Assembly: GCA_022837185.1 (NCBI GenBank)
Contig: JALHJD010000050.1
Coordinates: forward strand, 1 to 17,003
Source: Desulfobacteraceae bacterium
GTDB taxonomy: Bacteria > Desulfobacterota > Desulfobulbia > Desulfobulbales > Desulfobulbaceae
DNA: 17,003 nt
Direction of reading: 5' to 3'
This document shows, piece by piece, positions 7,618 to 14,205 of this stretch. The notes beneath the pieces were generated by a model. That model saw only the letters and a list, made by a program, of their open reading frames with translations, searched no databases and was not told where the DNA came from. Both the position numbers and the translations under genes were made by a program. Position 1 is the first letter of the stretch, and the number at the start of each line of letters is the position of its first letter.

Positions 7618-8310
7618 CTATTTTTTGGGCGTCAATCTGTTGAGCAGAATAACCTTGTCGTCATCATGAATTTTCAGGGTCCGCCTGGATGCGGCCACGG
7701 TATACTCGGCTTCGGCCATTTGCAGGAACGGCTTGAGGCTCTGCCTCCGTATGTCATGGGCGAGGTAGACGACCCCGTCCGGTTTCAGGGCGCTGCGGAT
7801 CACCTTGAGCAGCGGTTCGAAAAATTCCTCCCTGAACAGTATTTCCGCCCCGACGATGATATCATAGCGGTCCATCTCCGGAGGATTCTTCCAGTCAAGG
7901 ATCGCGAAACGGACATTTTCCAGCTTGCTTGCCGCGGCGCTGACCCGCTCGAAATCCAGAATCCGTTCCTCATAATCCGTCAGGGTGACATCGCAGCCCG
8001 CCGCCGCCGCGGCCAGGCCCGGCGCGCCCATGCCCGCGCCCAGTTCCAGCAGTCTCGTTCCCGCGTCGAACTGCTGCCCGGCCAGATAGTCGGCGAGCAC
8101 CACGGCGGCTTCCCACAACCTCACCCAGAAGGGGAATTCCGACGGGTTGCTCAACGGATCCTTCCCCTCCAGCAGGGGCTCCAGGTCGGTTATCGTCGCC
8201 AGATTCAGCCGGATCGATCCCAGTTGCAAGGGCTCGAAGGCCGTCTTGTACTGTTGCCTTATTCTGTGATATATGGCCTGCTCAGCCGCAGGCAGGGTTT
8301 GCGGATCCAT
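7618..8310 (-). CDS. SAM-dependent methyltransferase (METTL21 / Methyltransf_16-like)
   Basis: A 230-residue class I methyltransferase. The SAM-binding motif LLELGAGMGAPGLAAAAAG is followed by VTLTDYEERIL (acidic loop binding the SAM ribose) and YDIIVGAEILFREEFFEPLL (motif IV region). The N-terminal segment SEFPFWVRLWEAAVVLADYL, with a Trp-rich WVRLWEA just before the Rossmann fold, is typical of the protein-lysine methyltransferase group related to METTL21. The substrate is unknown; some bacterial relatives methylate proteins. The ATG at 8310 is chosen over a GTG 6 nt upstream because AGGGGAG ends 5 nt before the ATG and overlaps the GTG. It is the first gene of the tight block leading into precorrin-2 dehydrogenase, ccsA and hemA, after a 113-bp gap from uppP. 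Confidence 0.82.
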   Translation of the reverse strand: MDPQTLPAAEQAIYHRIRQQYKTAFEPLQLGSIRLNLATITDLEPLLEGKDPLSNPSEFPFWVRLWEAAVVLADYLAGQQFDAGTRLLELGAGMGAPGLAAAAAGCDVTLTDYEERILDFERVSAAASKLENVRFAILDWKNPPEMDRYDIIVGAEILFREEFFEPLLKVIRSALKPDGVVYLAHDIRRQSLKPFLQMAEAEYTVAASRRTLKIHDDDKVILLNRLTPKK

Positions 8311-8369
8311 TGTCACTCCCCTTTTGTGTTGCGCCGGAAACGGGTCTCGGCAAAGCCCCCGCGGAGCCC

Positions 8370-8417
8370 GGGCGGAAATGACCGCCCCTCATGCTCCCGC
8401 CCCGCCTTCTCGGGGCG
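8370..8417. other. Two adjacent GC hairpins between uppP and the methyltransferase gene
   Basis: One stem is GGGCGG/CCGCCC (8370-8375, 8382-8387; 6-nt loop) and the other CGCCCCG/CGGGGCG (8398-8404, 8411-8417; 6-nt loop). The second lies 6 nt beyond the uppP stop. Neither is followed by a T run on the minus strand, so they may attenuate or protect mRNA ends rather than fully terminate. No clear promoter was seen in this GC-rich 113-bp gap. Confidence 0.35.
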
Positions 8418-8423
8418 TTCCGG

Positions 8424-9239
8424 TCAACCCGCCCCGAAATAATGCCAGGTAAGGCCGAGACCGGAAACAAGCAGGCAATAATAGCCGAACCAATACAATT
8501 TACCCCGGCGGACAATTCTCAGCAACAGGACAATGGCCCCGTATCCTGATACGAGGGCGGCGGCAGTGCCCGCGCCGATATTGACAAACTGCTCGGCGGG
8601 AGGCGGCGACGCCAGCAGTTCGCCCGTCTTGAGGACGACGGCGCCGAGAATGGCCGGGATGGACATGATGAACGAAAAGCGGGCCGCCGTTTCCCGGTTG
8701 ATGCCGACCAGCATGCCGGTGAAGATGGTGCTGCCGCTGCGCGAGAGGCCGGGCAGGATGGCCAGGGCCTGCGCCACGCCGATAATCAGGGCCCGCGGCC
8801 AGGTGACGGCGGCCCCCCGGTCGCGGATAAACTTTGTCAGTACCATTATTATCCCGGTGACTGCCAGCATGAAAAAGGTGATGAGGATGGTGTCAAAAAT
8901 CCGGTCGATGGAATTGCGCAGAAACAATCCGGCGACCACCGCCGGCAGGGTAGCCACGACGACCTGAACGCTCCAGTTGAAATAATGGCCGAGTTCGGGA
9001 TCGGACCGGCGGACGGCGGAAGAAACGACGAGAGATCGGAGCATCTTCAGCAGTTCCTCCCTGAACACGAGGATAACGGCAAAGAGCGTACCGCAGTGCA
9101 GGAACACCTCAAAGACGATGCCTGGCTCCTGAAAATTGAGAAGCCTGGAGCCGATTACCAGATGTCCCGAACTCGAGATGGGGAGAAACTCCGTCAACCC
9201 CTGGATTATTCCAAGAACTATGGCCTTGACCAGTTCCAT
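8424..9239 (-). CDS. uppP: Undecaprenyl-diphosphatase (BacA/UppP)
   Basis: A 271-residue polytopic membrane enzyme that removes a phosphate from undecaprenyl diphosphate, regenerating the lipid carrier for peptidoglycan and other envelope polymers; overproduction gives bacitracin resistance in other bacteria. The two family motifs are complete: QGLTEFLPISSSGHL at 13-27 with the catalytic Glu and Ser/His, and LPGLSRSGSTI in the second half with the essential Arg. Several further hydrophobic helices continue to the C-terminus. The start is the ATG at 9239, seven codons inside the longest open frame, because AGGGAG lies 7 nt before it and homology begins there. An intrinsic terminator of the preceding small gene ends about 20 nt upstream of the start codon, leaving little room for a separate promoter. 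Confidence 0.96.
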   Translation of the reverse strand: MELVKAIVLGIIQGLTEFLPISSSGHLVIGSRLLNFQEPGIVFEVFLHCGTLFAVILVFREELLKMLRSLVVSSAVRRSDPELGHYFNWSVQVVVATLPAVVAGLFLRNSIDRIFDTILITFFMLAVTGIIMVLTKFIRDRGAAVTWPRALIIGVAQALAILPGLSRSGSTIFTGMLVGINRETAARFSFIMSIPAILGAVVLKTGELLASPPPAEQFVNIGAGTAAALVSGYGAIVLLLRIVRRGKLYWFGYYCLLVSGLGLTWHYFGAG

Positions 9240-9258
9240 GCCGCGGCTCCCTGAAAAC

Positions 9259-9297
9259 AAAAAAGAGCCGGTCGATGGGCCACATCAACCGGCTCTT
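9259..9297 (-). terminator. Strong intrinsic terminator of the small secreted-protein gene
   Basis: On the minus strand AAGAGCCGGT (9297-9288) pairs with ACCGGCTCTT (9272-9263), and an inner GATG/CATC pair extends the stem past one mismatch; a 5-nt loop closes it. The stem runs into a T6 tract (9264-9259). It begins 26 nt after the stop of the small gene and ends just before the uppP ribosome binding site. Confidence 0.88.
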
Positions 9298-9322
9298 GCA
9301 ATTGGGAAGAAAACTGTGAGGC

Positions 9323-9526
9323 TTAGCAGCCTTCCACCGCTCCTTTTTTCTTTCCTCGTACCTGTACTTCATCGCCTGCTTTCAGCTTATCGGCGCCCTT
9401 GCAGGTCATGGTTACCGTGTCGCCCTCAACAGCGTCCACAGTGCAGGTAAGTTTCTGGGCCATGACGATTCCGGCGGAGCTCAGAGCAAAGGCCACTACC
9501 ATAATTGCGGTTACAAGCTTTTTCAT
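9323..9526 (-). CDS. Small secreted three-cysteine protein, possibly ExtJ-like
   Basis: A 67-residue protein with a clear signal peptide (Lys-Lys start, hydrophobic core 4-19, cut after VMA at about residue 23), leaving a mature protein of about 44 residues in the periplasm or outside. The mature part reads as a small beta-rich domain (LTCTVDAVEGDTVTMTC, then a GADKLKAGDEV turn and a basic segment) with Cys28, Cys42 and a C-terminal Cys67. The AGGAG site 6 nt before the ATG is excellent. A near-consensus promoter and a strong terminator frame it as a single-gene transcript, which supports a real and probably well-expressed gene. The pattern recalls small proteins annotated ExtJ near selenite/tellurite-reduction genes of Geobacter-like bacteria, but none of those partner genes is here, and this link is from memory and weak. 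Function is unknown. Confidence 0.75.
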   Translation of the reverse strand: MKKLVTAIMVVAFALSSAGIVMAQKLTCTVDAVEGDTVTMTCKGADKLKAGDEVQVRGKKKGAVEGC

Positions 9527-9589
9527 AGTTTTCTCCTGTTGCTGAAATTATGAACTGTTTCCCCTAACCTCATCACTATACGATGAAAA

Positions 9590-9618
9590 AATATATAGAG
9601 TCGAGGAGAGCTTGTCAA
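9590..9618 (-). promoter_or_regulatory. Sigma-70-type promoter of the small secreted-protein gene
   Basis: On the minus strand TTGACA (9618-9613) is separated by 17 nt from TATATT (9595-9590), a near-perfect housekeeping promoter. Transcription would start near 9583, giving a 5' leader of roughly 55-60 nt before the ATG at 9526. It lies beyond the stop of the TlpA-like gene, so the small gene is transcribed independently. Confidence 0.75.
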
Positions 9619-9667
9619 GGAAAACCCTGGAAATTTGCCCCCACAGTGTTCCCTTCGCAGGTCCTGA

Positions 9668-10174
9668 CTACAGAATCTCCCTGATATCCTTTTCCAGCAT
9701 GGCATGGGGTACGTAACCGGGATACTTCCTGACCACCCTGCCCTCCCTGTTGATCAGAAAGGACGTCGGGACGCTGAAAACCCCGCCGAAATCCCTCGCC
9801 ACCCCGGCGTCGGCCATCAGGACCGGATAGTTGATCCCTTCCTTCTCGATGAGCCGCCGGACGACGGCCGGTCCTTTTTCGTCCATGGACATGCCGACAA
9901 CCGAGAAGCCGCTGGAGGCGAATGTTTTCTGCAATTCGATCAGGGCCGGAATCTCCTGGCGGCACGGCGGGCACCAGGTGGCAAAAAAGGTGATGAGCAG
10001 GGTTTTCCCCTTGAAATCTCCGCTGCTGACTTTTTTGCCGTTGACCGCCGAGGGCAGGGAAAATTCCGGGAGTTCGTCCAGGGCCATGGCCGGGTGCGCC
10101 GGCAGGAGCAGGATGCTCAAGCCCAGCACCAACAGGCCGACTTTGCGGAGAATGGCAGGTGTTGTCAAGTTCAT
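9668..10174 (-). CDS. TlpA/ResA-like periplasmic thioredoxin
   Basis: A 168-residue exported thioredoxin-fold protein. An N-terminal hydrophobic segment (about 11-29, cut likely after PAMA) targets it to the periplasm. The redox motif WCPPC is at 67-71 within ITFFATWCPPCRQEIPAL, and the cis-proline is in VPTSFLI near 136. The insert between the two beta halves fits the AhpC/TSA-Redoxin style TlpA family. Such proteins reduce disulfides in the periplasm, for example keeping apocytochrome c CXXCH motifs reduced, and some serve other extracytoplasmic disulfide targets. A CcsA-type assembly protein in the window makes a cytochrome c role plausible but not proven. The ATG at 10174 is chosen because AAGGAAGG precedes it closely; the frame is open 13 codons further up without signal-peptide sense. 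It lies 148 bp after mobA. Confidence 0.9.
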   Translation of the reverse strand: MNLTTPAILRKVGLLVLGLSILLLPAHPAMALDELPEFSLPSAVNGKKVSSGDFKGKTLLITFFATWCPPCRQEIPALIELQKTFASSGFSVVGMSMDEKGPAVVRRLIEKEGINYPVLMADAGVARDFGGVFSVPTSFLINREGRVVRKYPGYVPHAMLEKDIREIL

Positions 10175-10262
10175 TACCTTCCTTGAAACGCCTTGAACCG
10201 GGACCGGCCTCATACAAGTCCTTCACCCGGGATCGGCAATCAGATTGATCTTTTCATCCATT

Positions 10263-10317
10263 CAGCGCGTTGGCCGTCTTTGCCCGCCAGGTCCGGCAAC
10301 GGCACAAGCCCGCGCTG
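10263..10317. other. Long imperfect hairpin just after mobA
   Basis: The 55-nt segment folds on itself: CAGCGCG pairs with CGCGCTG at the base (7 bp), then 3, 5 and 4 further base pairs separated by small bulges, with a 10-nt loop; about 19 pairs in all. It starts 5 nt after the mobA stop on the minus strand. No T run follows on either strand, so it is not a standard intrinsic terminator. Confidence 0.5.
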
Positions 10318-10322
10318 CATGG

Positions 10323-10955
10323 TCAATGTATTCCTTTCTTGCCCATTCGACAACAATTATCAATCTCCCGCAGCTCCTCCGGGGTGTTGATGTTGCGCCA
10401 CGCCCCCCGCAGGGCAGGGGGAGGCTGCGGAGTGACGACCCCGGGCCGGCCGACCAGCTCGCTGAGCCGGAGCGAACCGCGGGCAGCCAGTTCCTCGAGG
10501 AGCTCCCCGCAGAGGCAGTCGTAATAGGCCAGCAGCGGCTCAACCTGACCGTTGCCGCGGAGATCCGGCAGAACGGCCCGTATTCCCGGATGACGAAAGG
10601 AAAGAAGCCAGTCCAGTGCACCGCCATCGAGCTCCGGAAGATCGCAGGCGCTGACCAGCCAGGACACCCCCGGCCGCCAGCGGAACACGGCCACCAGGCC
10701 GGCGAGGGGCCCCTGGAGGCCGGGGGCATCGGGCACAACCGGCAGGGCAGCCAGCGTACCGGGAATTTCCCCGCTGCCGGACAGCACCACCCCGTCAACC
10801 CGGGTCATCAGCTTTTGCACGGTCAGTTCCAGCCAGGTCCGGCCCGCCCGCCTGAGCAGATGCTTGGGCCTTCCCATTCGCGAACTTCTGCCGCCGATGA
10901 GCACGCAGCCCCAGACAGGCGCATGAATAGGGCAATCCCCTGACATCGACGCCAT
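10323..10955 (-). CDS. mobA: Molybdenum cofactor guanylyltransferase (MobA)
   Basis: A 210-residue nucleotidyltransferase that joins GMP from GTP to molybdopterin-bound Mo (or W), giving the guanine dinucleotide cofactor used by DMSO-reductase-family enzymes such as formate dehydrogenases. The nucleotide-binding signature is LIGGRSSRMGRPKHLL (19-34), a slight variant of the usual LAGGxSxRMGxDK, with His in place of the usual acidic-lysine ending. GPLAGL (82-87) and the metal-binding SACDLPELD (Asp105) follow the family order. The C-terminal INTPEELRE resembles the usual end. The start ATG (10955) shares one base with the mqnD stop (TGATG), so translation is coupled; a second Met at codon 4 is possible. 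A long hairpin follows the stop. Other MobA-like transferases handle different substrates, so specificity is likely but not certain. Confidence 0.86.
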   Translation of the reverse strand: MASMSGDCPIHAPVWGCVLIGGRSSRMGRPKHLLRRAGRTWLELTVQKLMTRVDGVVLSGSGEIPGTLAALPVVPDAPGLQGPLAGLVAVFRWRPGVSWLVSACDLPELDGGALDWLLSFRHPGIRAVLPDLRGNGQVEPLLAYYDCLCGELLEELAARGSLRLSELVGRPGVVTPQPPPALRGAWRNINTPEELREIDNCCRMGKKGIH

Positions 10956-11794
10956 CAGGACTGGAGCCCGACAGTCCCGGCCGCCGGCGGAAAAATCCCG
11001 GCCGCCCTGCCCCGCCGGAGCAGTTCGGTCACCGCCGCCCGGCCCTCCTCGCCGATATCCAGGGTGAAATCATTGACGTAGAGACCGATGTGACTCCGCA
11101 GTACGCCTTCATCCATTTCCTGGGCATACTGCCGGATATAATCCATGCACCGTTCCGGATTGGCCCTGGCCCATTGCACGCTGGCCCGCAGGGCCCGGTC
11201 GATCTCCCGCACCACTCCTTGGCCCAGCGTCCGCCTGGCGGCGATGCAGCCGAGCGGAACCGGCAGGCCTGTCGCCTCCTCCCACCACTGGCCCAGGTCC
11301 CGCAGGCATGCGAGGCCATGTTCCGCATAGGTAAACCGGCTCTCATGGATGATGACGCCGTAATCCACTTCACCGCGCTCGACGGCCCCGACGATCTGTT
11401 CAAAGCGCATTACCCGCAGGTTCCCGGCCTCCGGAAGGAACAACCTCAGGAGCAGGGCGGCCGTGGTGTATTCCCCCGGGATGGCGATCGCTGCCCGGGA
11501 AACGTCGCGCCCGGCTCCGGGGCGGGCAACCAGCAGGGGGCCGCACCCGCGCCCCAGGGCGGCACCGGCCGACAGCATCTCGTAGCGGTCCAGGACGTGA
11601 CCAAGGGCATGGAAAGACAGCTTGGTTACATCCAGTATACCCCGCAGCGCCCGGCGGTTGAGGGTTTCGACATCATCCAGGACAGGCGGCGCGAAGCTGA
11701 TCCGCTCCAGGGGGACGCGATCGTGCATCAGGGCGTAAAACAGAAAGGTGTCGTTGGGGCAGGGCGAATAGCCGATGGTCAACCGGTTGTTCAT
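10955..11794 (-). CDS. mqnD: 1,4-dihydroxy-6-naphthoate synthase (MqnD)
   Basis: A 279-residue enzyme of the futalosine pathway of menaquinone synthesis; it converts cyclic de-hypoxanthinylfutalosine to 1,4-dihydroxy-6-naphthoate in the cytoplasm. The fold is periplasmic-binding-protein-like. Visible landmarks are IGYSPCPNDTFLFYAL (7-22), DVTKLSFHALGHV, the glycine-rich GCGPLLVARP, IPGEYTTAALLLRLF, and the active-site-region VIIHESRFTY. The frame is open about 70 codons upstream into mqnB, but homology begins at the ATG at 11794, which overlaps the mqnB stop by 4 nt (ATGA) and has GGAGG 4 nt before it. The order mqnB-mqnD with overlap supports joint translation. MqnA and MqnC are not in the window. 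Confidence 0.95.
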   Translation of the reverse strand: MNNRLTIGYSPCPNDTFLFYALMHDRVPLERISFAPPVLDDVETLNRRALRGILDVTKLSFHALGHVLDRYEMLSAGAALGRGCGPLLVARPGAGRDVSRAAIAIPGEYTTAALLLRLFLPEAGNLRVMRFEQIVGAVERGEVDYGVIIHESRFTYAEHGLACLRDLGQWWEEATGLPVPLGCIAARRTLGQGVVREIDRALRASVQWARANPERCMDYIRQYAQEMDEGVLRSHIGLYVNDFTLDIGEEGRAAVTELLRRGRAAGIFPPAAGTVGLQS

Positions 11795-12480
11795 TGTGCC
11801 TCCACTCCTTGAACGTGTCCCCTGACCAGAATATGGGCAACAACCAGGGCCGCGGCCTCCGCCGCCATCGCGCAGGCGTCGCGCAGCCGCCAACGGCTCC
11901 GGTCCCTGTCCTCGACCAGGTTGCTGACGCAGCGCAATTCCAGGCAGGGAAGTCCGAATTCCCGGCACACCCTTGCCACCGCAGCTCCTTCCATGTTTTC
12001 GCACAGGCCCCGGTACAGGCCGGCAAGCATCCTGCCCCGGCGGGTCGTGCCGCTGGCGCAGCCGACCGTGACAAAGTTGCCGCGGAAACAGGAAATACTG
12101 GCGGCCGTCAGGGCCTGTTCAGCCTGGGCCAGCAGCCCGGCATCCATGGGAAAGGAGAGCGGGGTTGACAGTCCCGGCCCGGCGATCCGTTCGATCCGGT
12201 CTTCGAGGCAGATCCCCAGGTCGCCGAAAATTTCCTTTTCCGCCAGGCAGATGTCGAGAATCTGCGGGCCTTTGTTTCCGCCCTCCTGGATATAGGCCCC
12301 GGCCACCCCGAAATTGATCACCGCGCTGACGCCCCCGTCCCTGCCGCTCAGCCGGGAGAAAAGATTGACCGCTGTTTCAACCGGGCCGATGCCGGTGACA
12401 AGCCGGCTGACACCGTCGAGGCGGCAGGCGGAGGTAAAGGGCTGCATTTCAAAATCGGTGGCGGCGGTCACCAGAACCAT
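11791..12480 (-). CDS. mqnB: Futalosine hydrolase (MqnB)
   Basis: A 229-residue member of the nucleoside phosphorylase/MTAN superfamily. In the futalosine pathway it removes hypoxanthine from futalosine to give de-hypoxanthinylfutalosine. Motifs include VTAATDFEM at the N-terminus (Glu11 in the position of the MTAN catalytic acid), GIGPVETAVNL, INFGVAGAY, the purine/ribose-binding ENMEGAAVARVC and the closing SNLVEDRDRSRW with the catalytic Asp. These features, plus mqnD directly downstream, favour futalosine hydrolase over 5'-methylthioadenosine nucleosidase. The ATG at 12480 has only a weak purine-rich site (GAAAGAAAG) before it. It is the first gene of the minus-strand block and faces queA across a 180-bp divergent gap. 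Confidence 0.92.
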   Translation of the reverse strand: MVLVTAATDFEMQPFTSACRLDGVSRLVTGIGPVETAVNLFSRLSGRDGGVSAVINFGVAGAYIQEGGNKGPQILDICLAEKEIFGDLGICLEDRIERIAGPGLSTPLSFPMDAGLLAQAEQALTAASISCFRGNFVTVGCASGTTRRGRMLAGLYRGLCENMEGAAVARVCREFGLPCLELRCVSNLVEDRDRSRWRLRDACAMAAEAAALVVAHILVRGHVQGVEAQ

Positions 12481-12565
12481 TGGCTTTCTTTCACTGTATG
12501 GTTACTGTAGGGACGGAGCGACCGCCCGGTGGGCATGCGGCCGGAACCGGCTGGAGCCATGCCGT

Positions 12566-12594
12566 ACTGTAAATGAGGTTGCGCCGGTTTGCAA
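12566..12594 (-). promoter_or_regulatory. Candidate promoter of the mqnB-mqnD-mobA operon
   Basis: On the minus strand TTGCAA (12594-12589) lies 17 nt before TACAGT (12571-12566). Both match the housekeeping consensus in four of six positions. Transcription would start near 12559, leaving a leader of about 80 nt that contains a CCGGAACCGG palindrome. The hexamer TACAGT occurs twice more between here and the mqnB start. Confidence 0.4.
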
Positions 12595-12660
12595 GGACTC
12601 TGATGCCGCCCGGCAAGGGCCGGTCGGCGAAACATCCCGCCATCCTCCGATACCGATATC

Positions 12661-13782
12661 ATGGAAGAACATTTTCAGCTCTCGGCCTACGATTATCATC
12701 TGCCCGAGGAAAACATCGCCCAGCGTCCCGCCGGCAGGCGCGACCTTTCCCGACTCCTTGTCCTCGACTGCGCCGACGGCCGGACCGTTCACAGGCAGTT
12801 CGCCGACCTCATTGATTATCTTCTGCCCGGCGACCTCCTGGTGATCAATAATACCAGGGTTTTCCCGGCCCGCCTCACCGGGCGCAAGGAGTCGGGGGGC
12901 AAAGCGGAAATCCTGCTGCTGGCCTTTCCCAAACTCCTCCAGGTCCGGCAAAAGGAAAAAGGCTGGTACGGGGTCGAGGCGGAGGCCCTGCTCAAAAGCT
13001 CCAGACGCCCCCGCCTGGGGAGCCGCCTGGTTTTCGGCGAGCGGCTTTCGGCAACGGTGCTGGAGCTTTCCGACTTCGGGCGGGTGCGGCTTGAGCTCCT
13101 CTATTGCCCGGAGGACGGCCGCGACCTGGAGGACCTGCTGGTTCGGTACGGCCAGGTCCCCCTGCCACCCTATATCAAGCGCCCGGAGGGATCGACGGAG
13201 GAGGACGCCGCACGGTACCAGACCGAATACGCGGAAAAAACCGGGTCTGTCGCCGCCCCGACCGCCGGTCTGCATTTTTCGGACCCCCTGCTCGCGCGAA
13301 TCCGGCAAAAAGGGGTGATCGTCGTCGACATCACCCTGCACGTCGGCTACGGGACGTTCGCCCCGGTCCGGACGGACGATATCCGTGACCATCGAATCCA
13401 TTCGGAGTACATCCTCATCTCACCCGAGGCAGCGGCAACAATCAACCGACACAGGCGGCGCGGCGGCCGGGTGTGGGCCGTCGGCACAACGACGGCGCGG
13501 GCGCTTGAATTCGCCGCCGGGCCGGACGGCGCCGTCGAACCATTCTCCGGAATGTGCGACATGTATATCTATCCCGGCTACCGGTATCGGATCGTTGACA
13601 ATCTGATCACGAATTTTCACCTGCCGCAGTCCTCCCTGCTCTTTCTCGTCTCCGCCCTGGCCGGACGGGAACGGCTGCTGCGCTGCTACGAAGAAGCTGT
13701 CGCGCTGGGGTACCGGTTCTACAGCTACGGCGACGCCATGGCGGTCATCACCCGGCCAAATCAGATGACAGAGGACAGGTGA
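12661..13782 (+). CDS. queA: tRNA preQ1(34) S-adenosylmethionine ribosyltransferase-isomerase
   Basis: A 373-residue cytoplasmic enzyme that transfers and rearranges the ribosyl group of SAM onto preQ1 at the wobble base of GUN tRNAs, giving epoxyqueuosine. Family motifs are present throughout: YDYHLPEENIAQRPA (10-24), LVINNTRVFPARL (60-72), PTAGLHF in the middle, HVGYGTFAPVR, VGTTTARALE, and IVDNLITNFHLPQSSLL followed by FYSYGDAM near the end. Length is slightly above the usual 340-360. The ATG at 12661 is fixed by homology and by an in-frame stop at 12601, with no other start codon between; no clear ribosome binding site precedes it. The final residues (QMTEDR) and stop are encoded by a heptamer repeat that continues beyond the gene, so the 3' end seems to have been remodelled by that repeat. 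Confidence 0.96.
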   Translation: MEEHFQLSAYDYHLPEENIAQRPAGRRDLSRLLVLDCADGRTVHRQFADLIDYLLPGDLLVINNTRVFPARLTGRKESGGKAEILLLAFPKLLQVRQKEKGWYGVEAEALLKSSRRPRLGSRLVFGERLSATVLELSDFGRVRLELLYCPEDGRDLEDLLVRYGQVPLPPYIKRPEGSTEEDAARYQTEYAEKTGSVAAPTAGLHFSDPLLARIRQKGVIVVDITLHVGYGTFAPVRTDDIRDHRIHSEYILISPEAAATINRHRRRGGRVWAVGTTTARALEFAAGPDGAVEPFSGMCDMYIYPGYRYRIVDNLITNFHLPQSSLLFLVSALAGRERLLRCYEEAVALGYRFYSYGDAMAVITRPNQMTEDR

Positions 13783-13789
13783 CAGATTG
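13762..13789 (+). repeat. Heptamer tandem repeat (CAGNNGA-like, 4 units) across the queA stop
   Basis: Four consecutive 7-bp units, CAGATGA, CAGAGGA, CAGGTGA and CAGATTG, encode the last residues of queA and supply its TGA stop. The same heptamer in reverse orientation occurs at 14293-14334. Confidence 0.7.
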
Positions 13790-13921
13790 GATAGTTGTCC
13801 TTCGCTTCGCCAACTCAGTCCCAATTTGCGCAACTATTTTCCGTCATCGGAACCGGAAACCGGCAGATGAGAACGCAGAAATTTGAACCTGATAGCGATT
13901 TGGATCAGCGGCAATAAACCG

Positions 13922-13962
13922 ACAGCGAAGCTGCAAGCTCCTTTCTTCCTCTGTCCGTTGAC
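13922..13962 (+). repeat. Imperfect direct repeat, copy A
   Basis: The exact core ACAGCGAAGCTGCA (13922-13935) is followed by a related pyrimidine-rich stretch ending in CCTCTGTCCGTT. The second copy starts at 14272, 350 bp away, and continues into CCTCTGTCCTCCGTT. Confidence 0.65.
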
Positions 13963-14063
13963 ACCCGGCTCCGCCGGGCAAGTATCTCATCCAAATCGAA
14001 ATCGAATCCTGGTTGCAAACATCACCCTGTTGCGTTCCGCCGGGAGGAAAGATATTACAACCT

Positions 14064-14083
14064 CCTTCTCCCTGGGGAGAAGG
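14064..14083. repeat. REP-like palindrome CCTTCTCCC-TG-GGGAGAAGG
   Basis: A perfect 9-bp stem with a 2-nt centre, followed by GTGCACCGAAGGGGCGGATGAG. This resembles the widespread intergenic 'CTCTCCC...GGGAGAG...CGAAGGGCGGATGAGGG' elements of many proteobacterial genomes. Copy number in this genome cannot be seen from one window. Confidence 0.6.
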
Positions 14084-14169
14084 TGCACCGAAGGGGCGGA
14101 TGAGGGGGGTTCCCCTGACAGCCTGCAGGCGAATCACCGGAACCACTCACCTGTATGGCGGAGAGCTTG

Positions 14170-14205
14170 TTCGATTTCGATACCGATTGCGATTTCGATT
14201 TCGAT
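14170..14205 (+). repeat. Hexamer tandem repeat (NNCGAT, 6 units)
   Basis: Six consecutive 6-bp units: TTCGAT, TTCGAT, ACCGAT, TGCGAT, TTCGAT, TTCGAT. Two units of the reverse complement (ATCGAA) lie at 13995-14006, so the two tracts could pair. Confidence 0.8.

Noticed and set aside
10240..10320. 26-codon frame starting 2 nt after the mobA stop, with AAAGGA upstream
   Set aside because: It coincides almost exactly with a long hairpin, and the peptide is too short to judge. Kept as an RNA structure in the feature list instead.
12502..13401. 299-residue minus-strand frame opposite queA
   Set aside because: It is antisense of a highly conserved enzyme gene and contains no motif of its own.
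13964..13978. CCCGGC/GCCGGG hairpin as the queA terminator
   Set aside because: The 6-bp stem has no T run after it and lies 182 nt beyond the stop codon.
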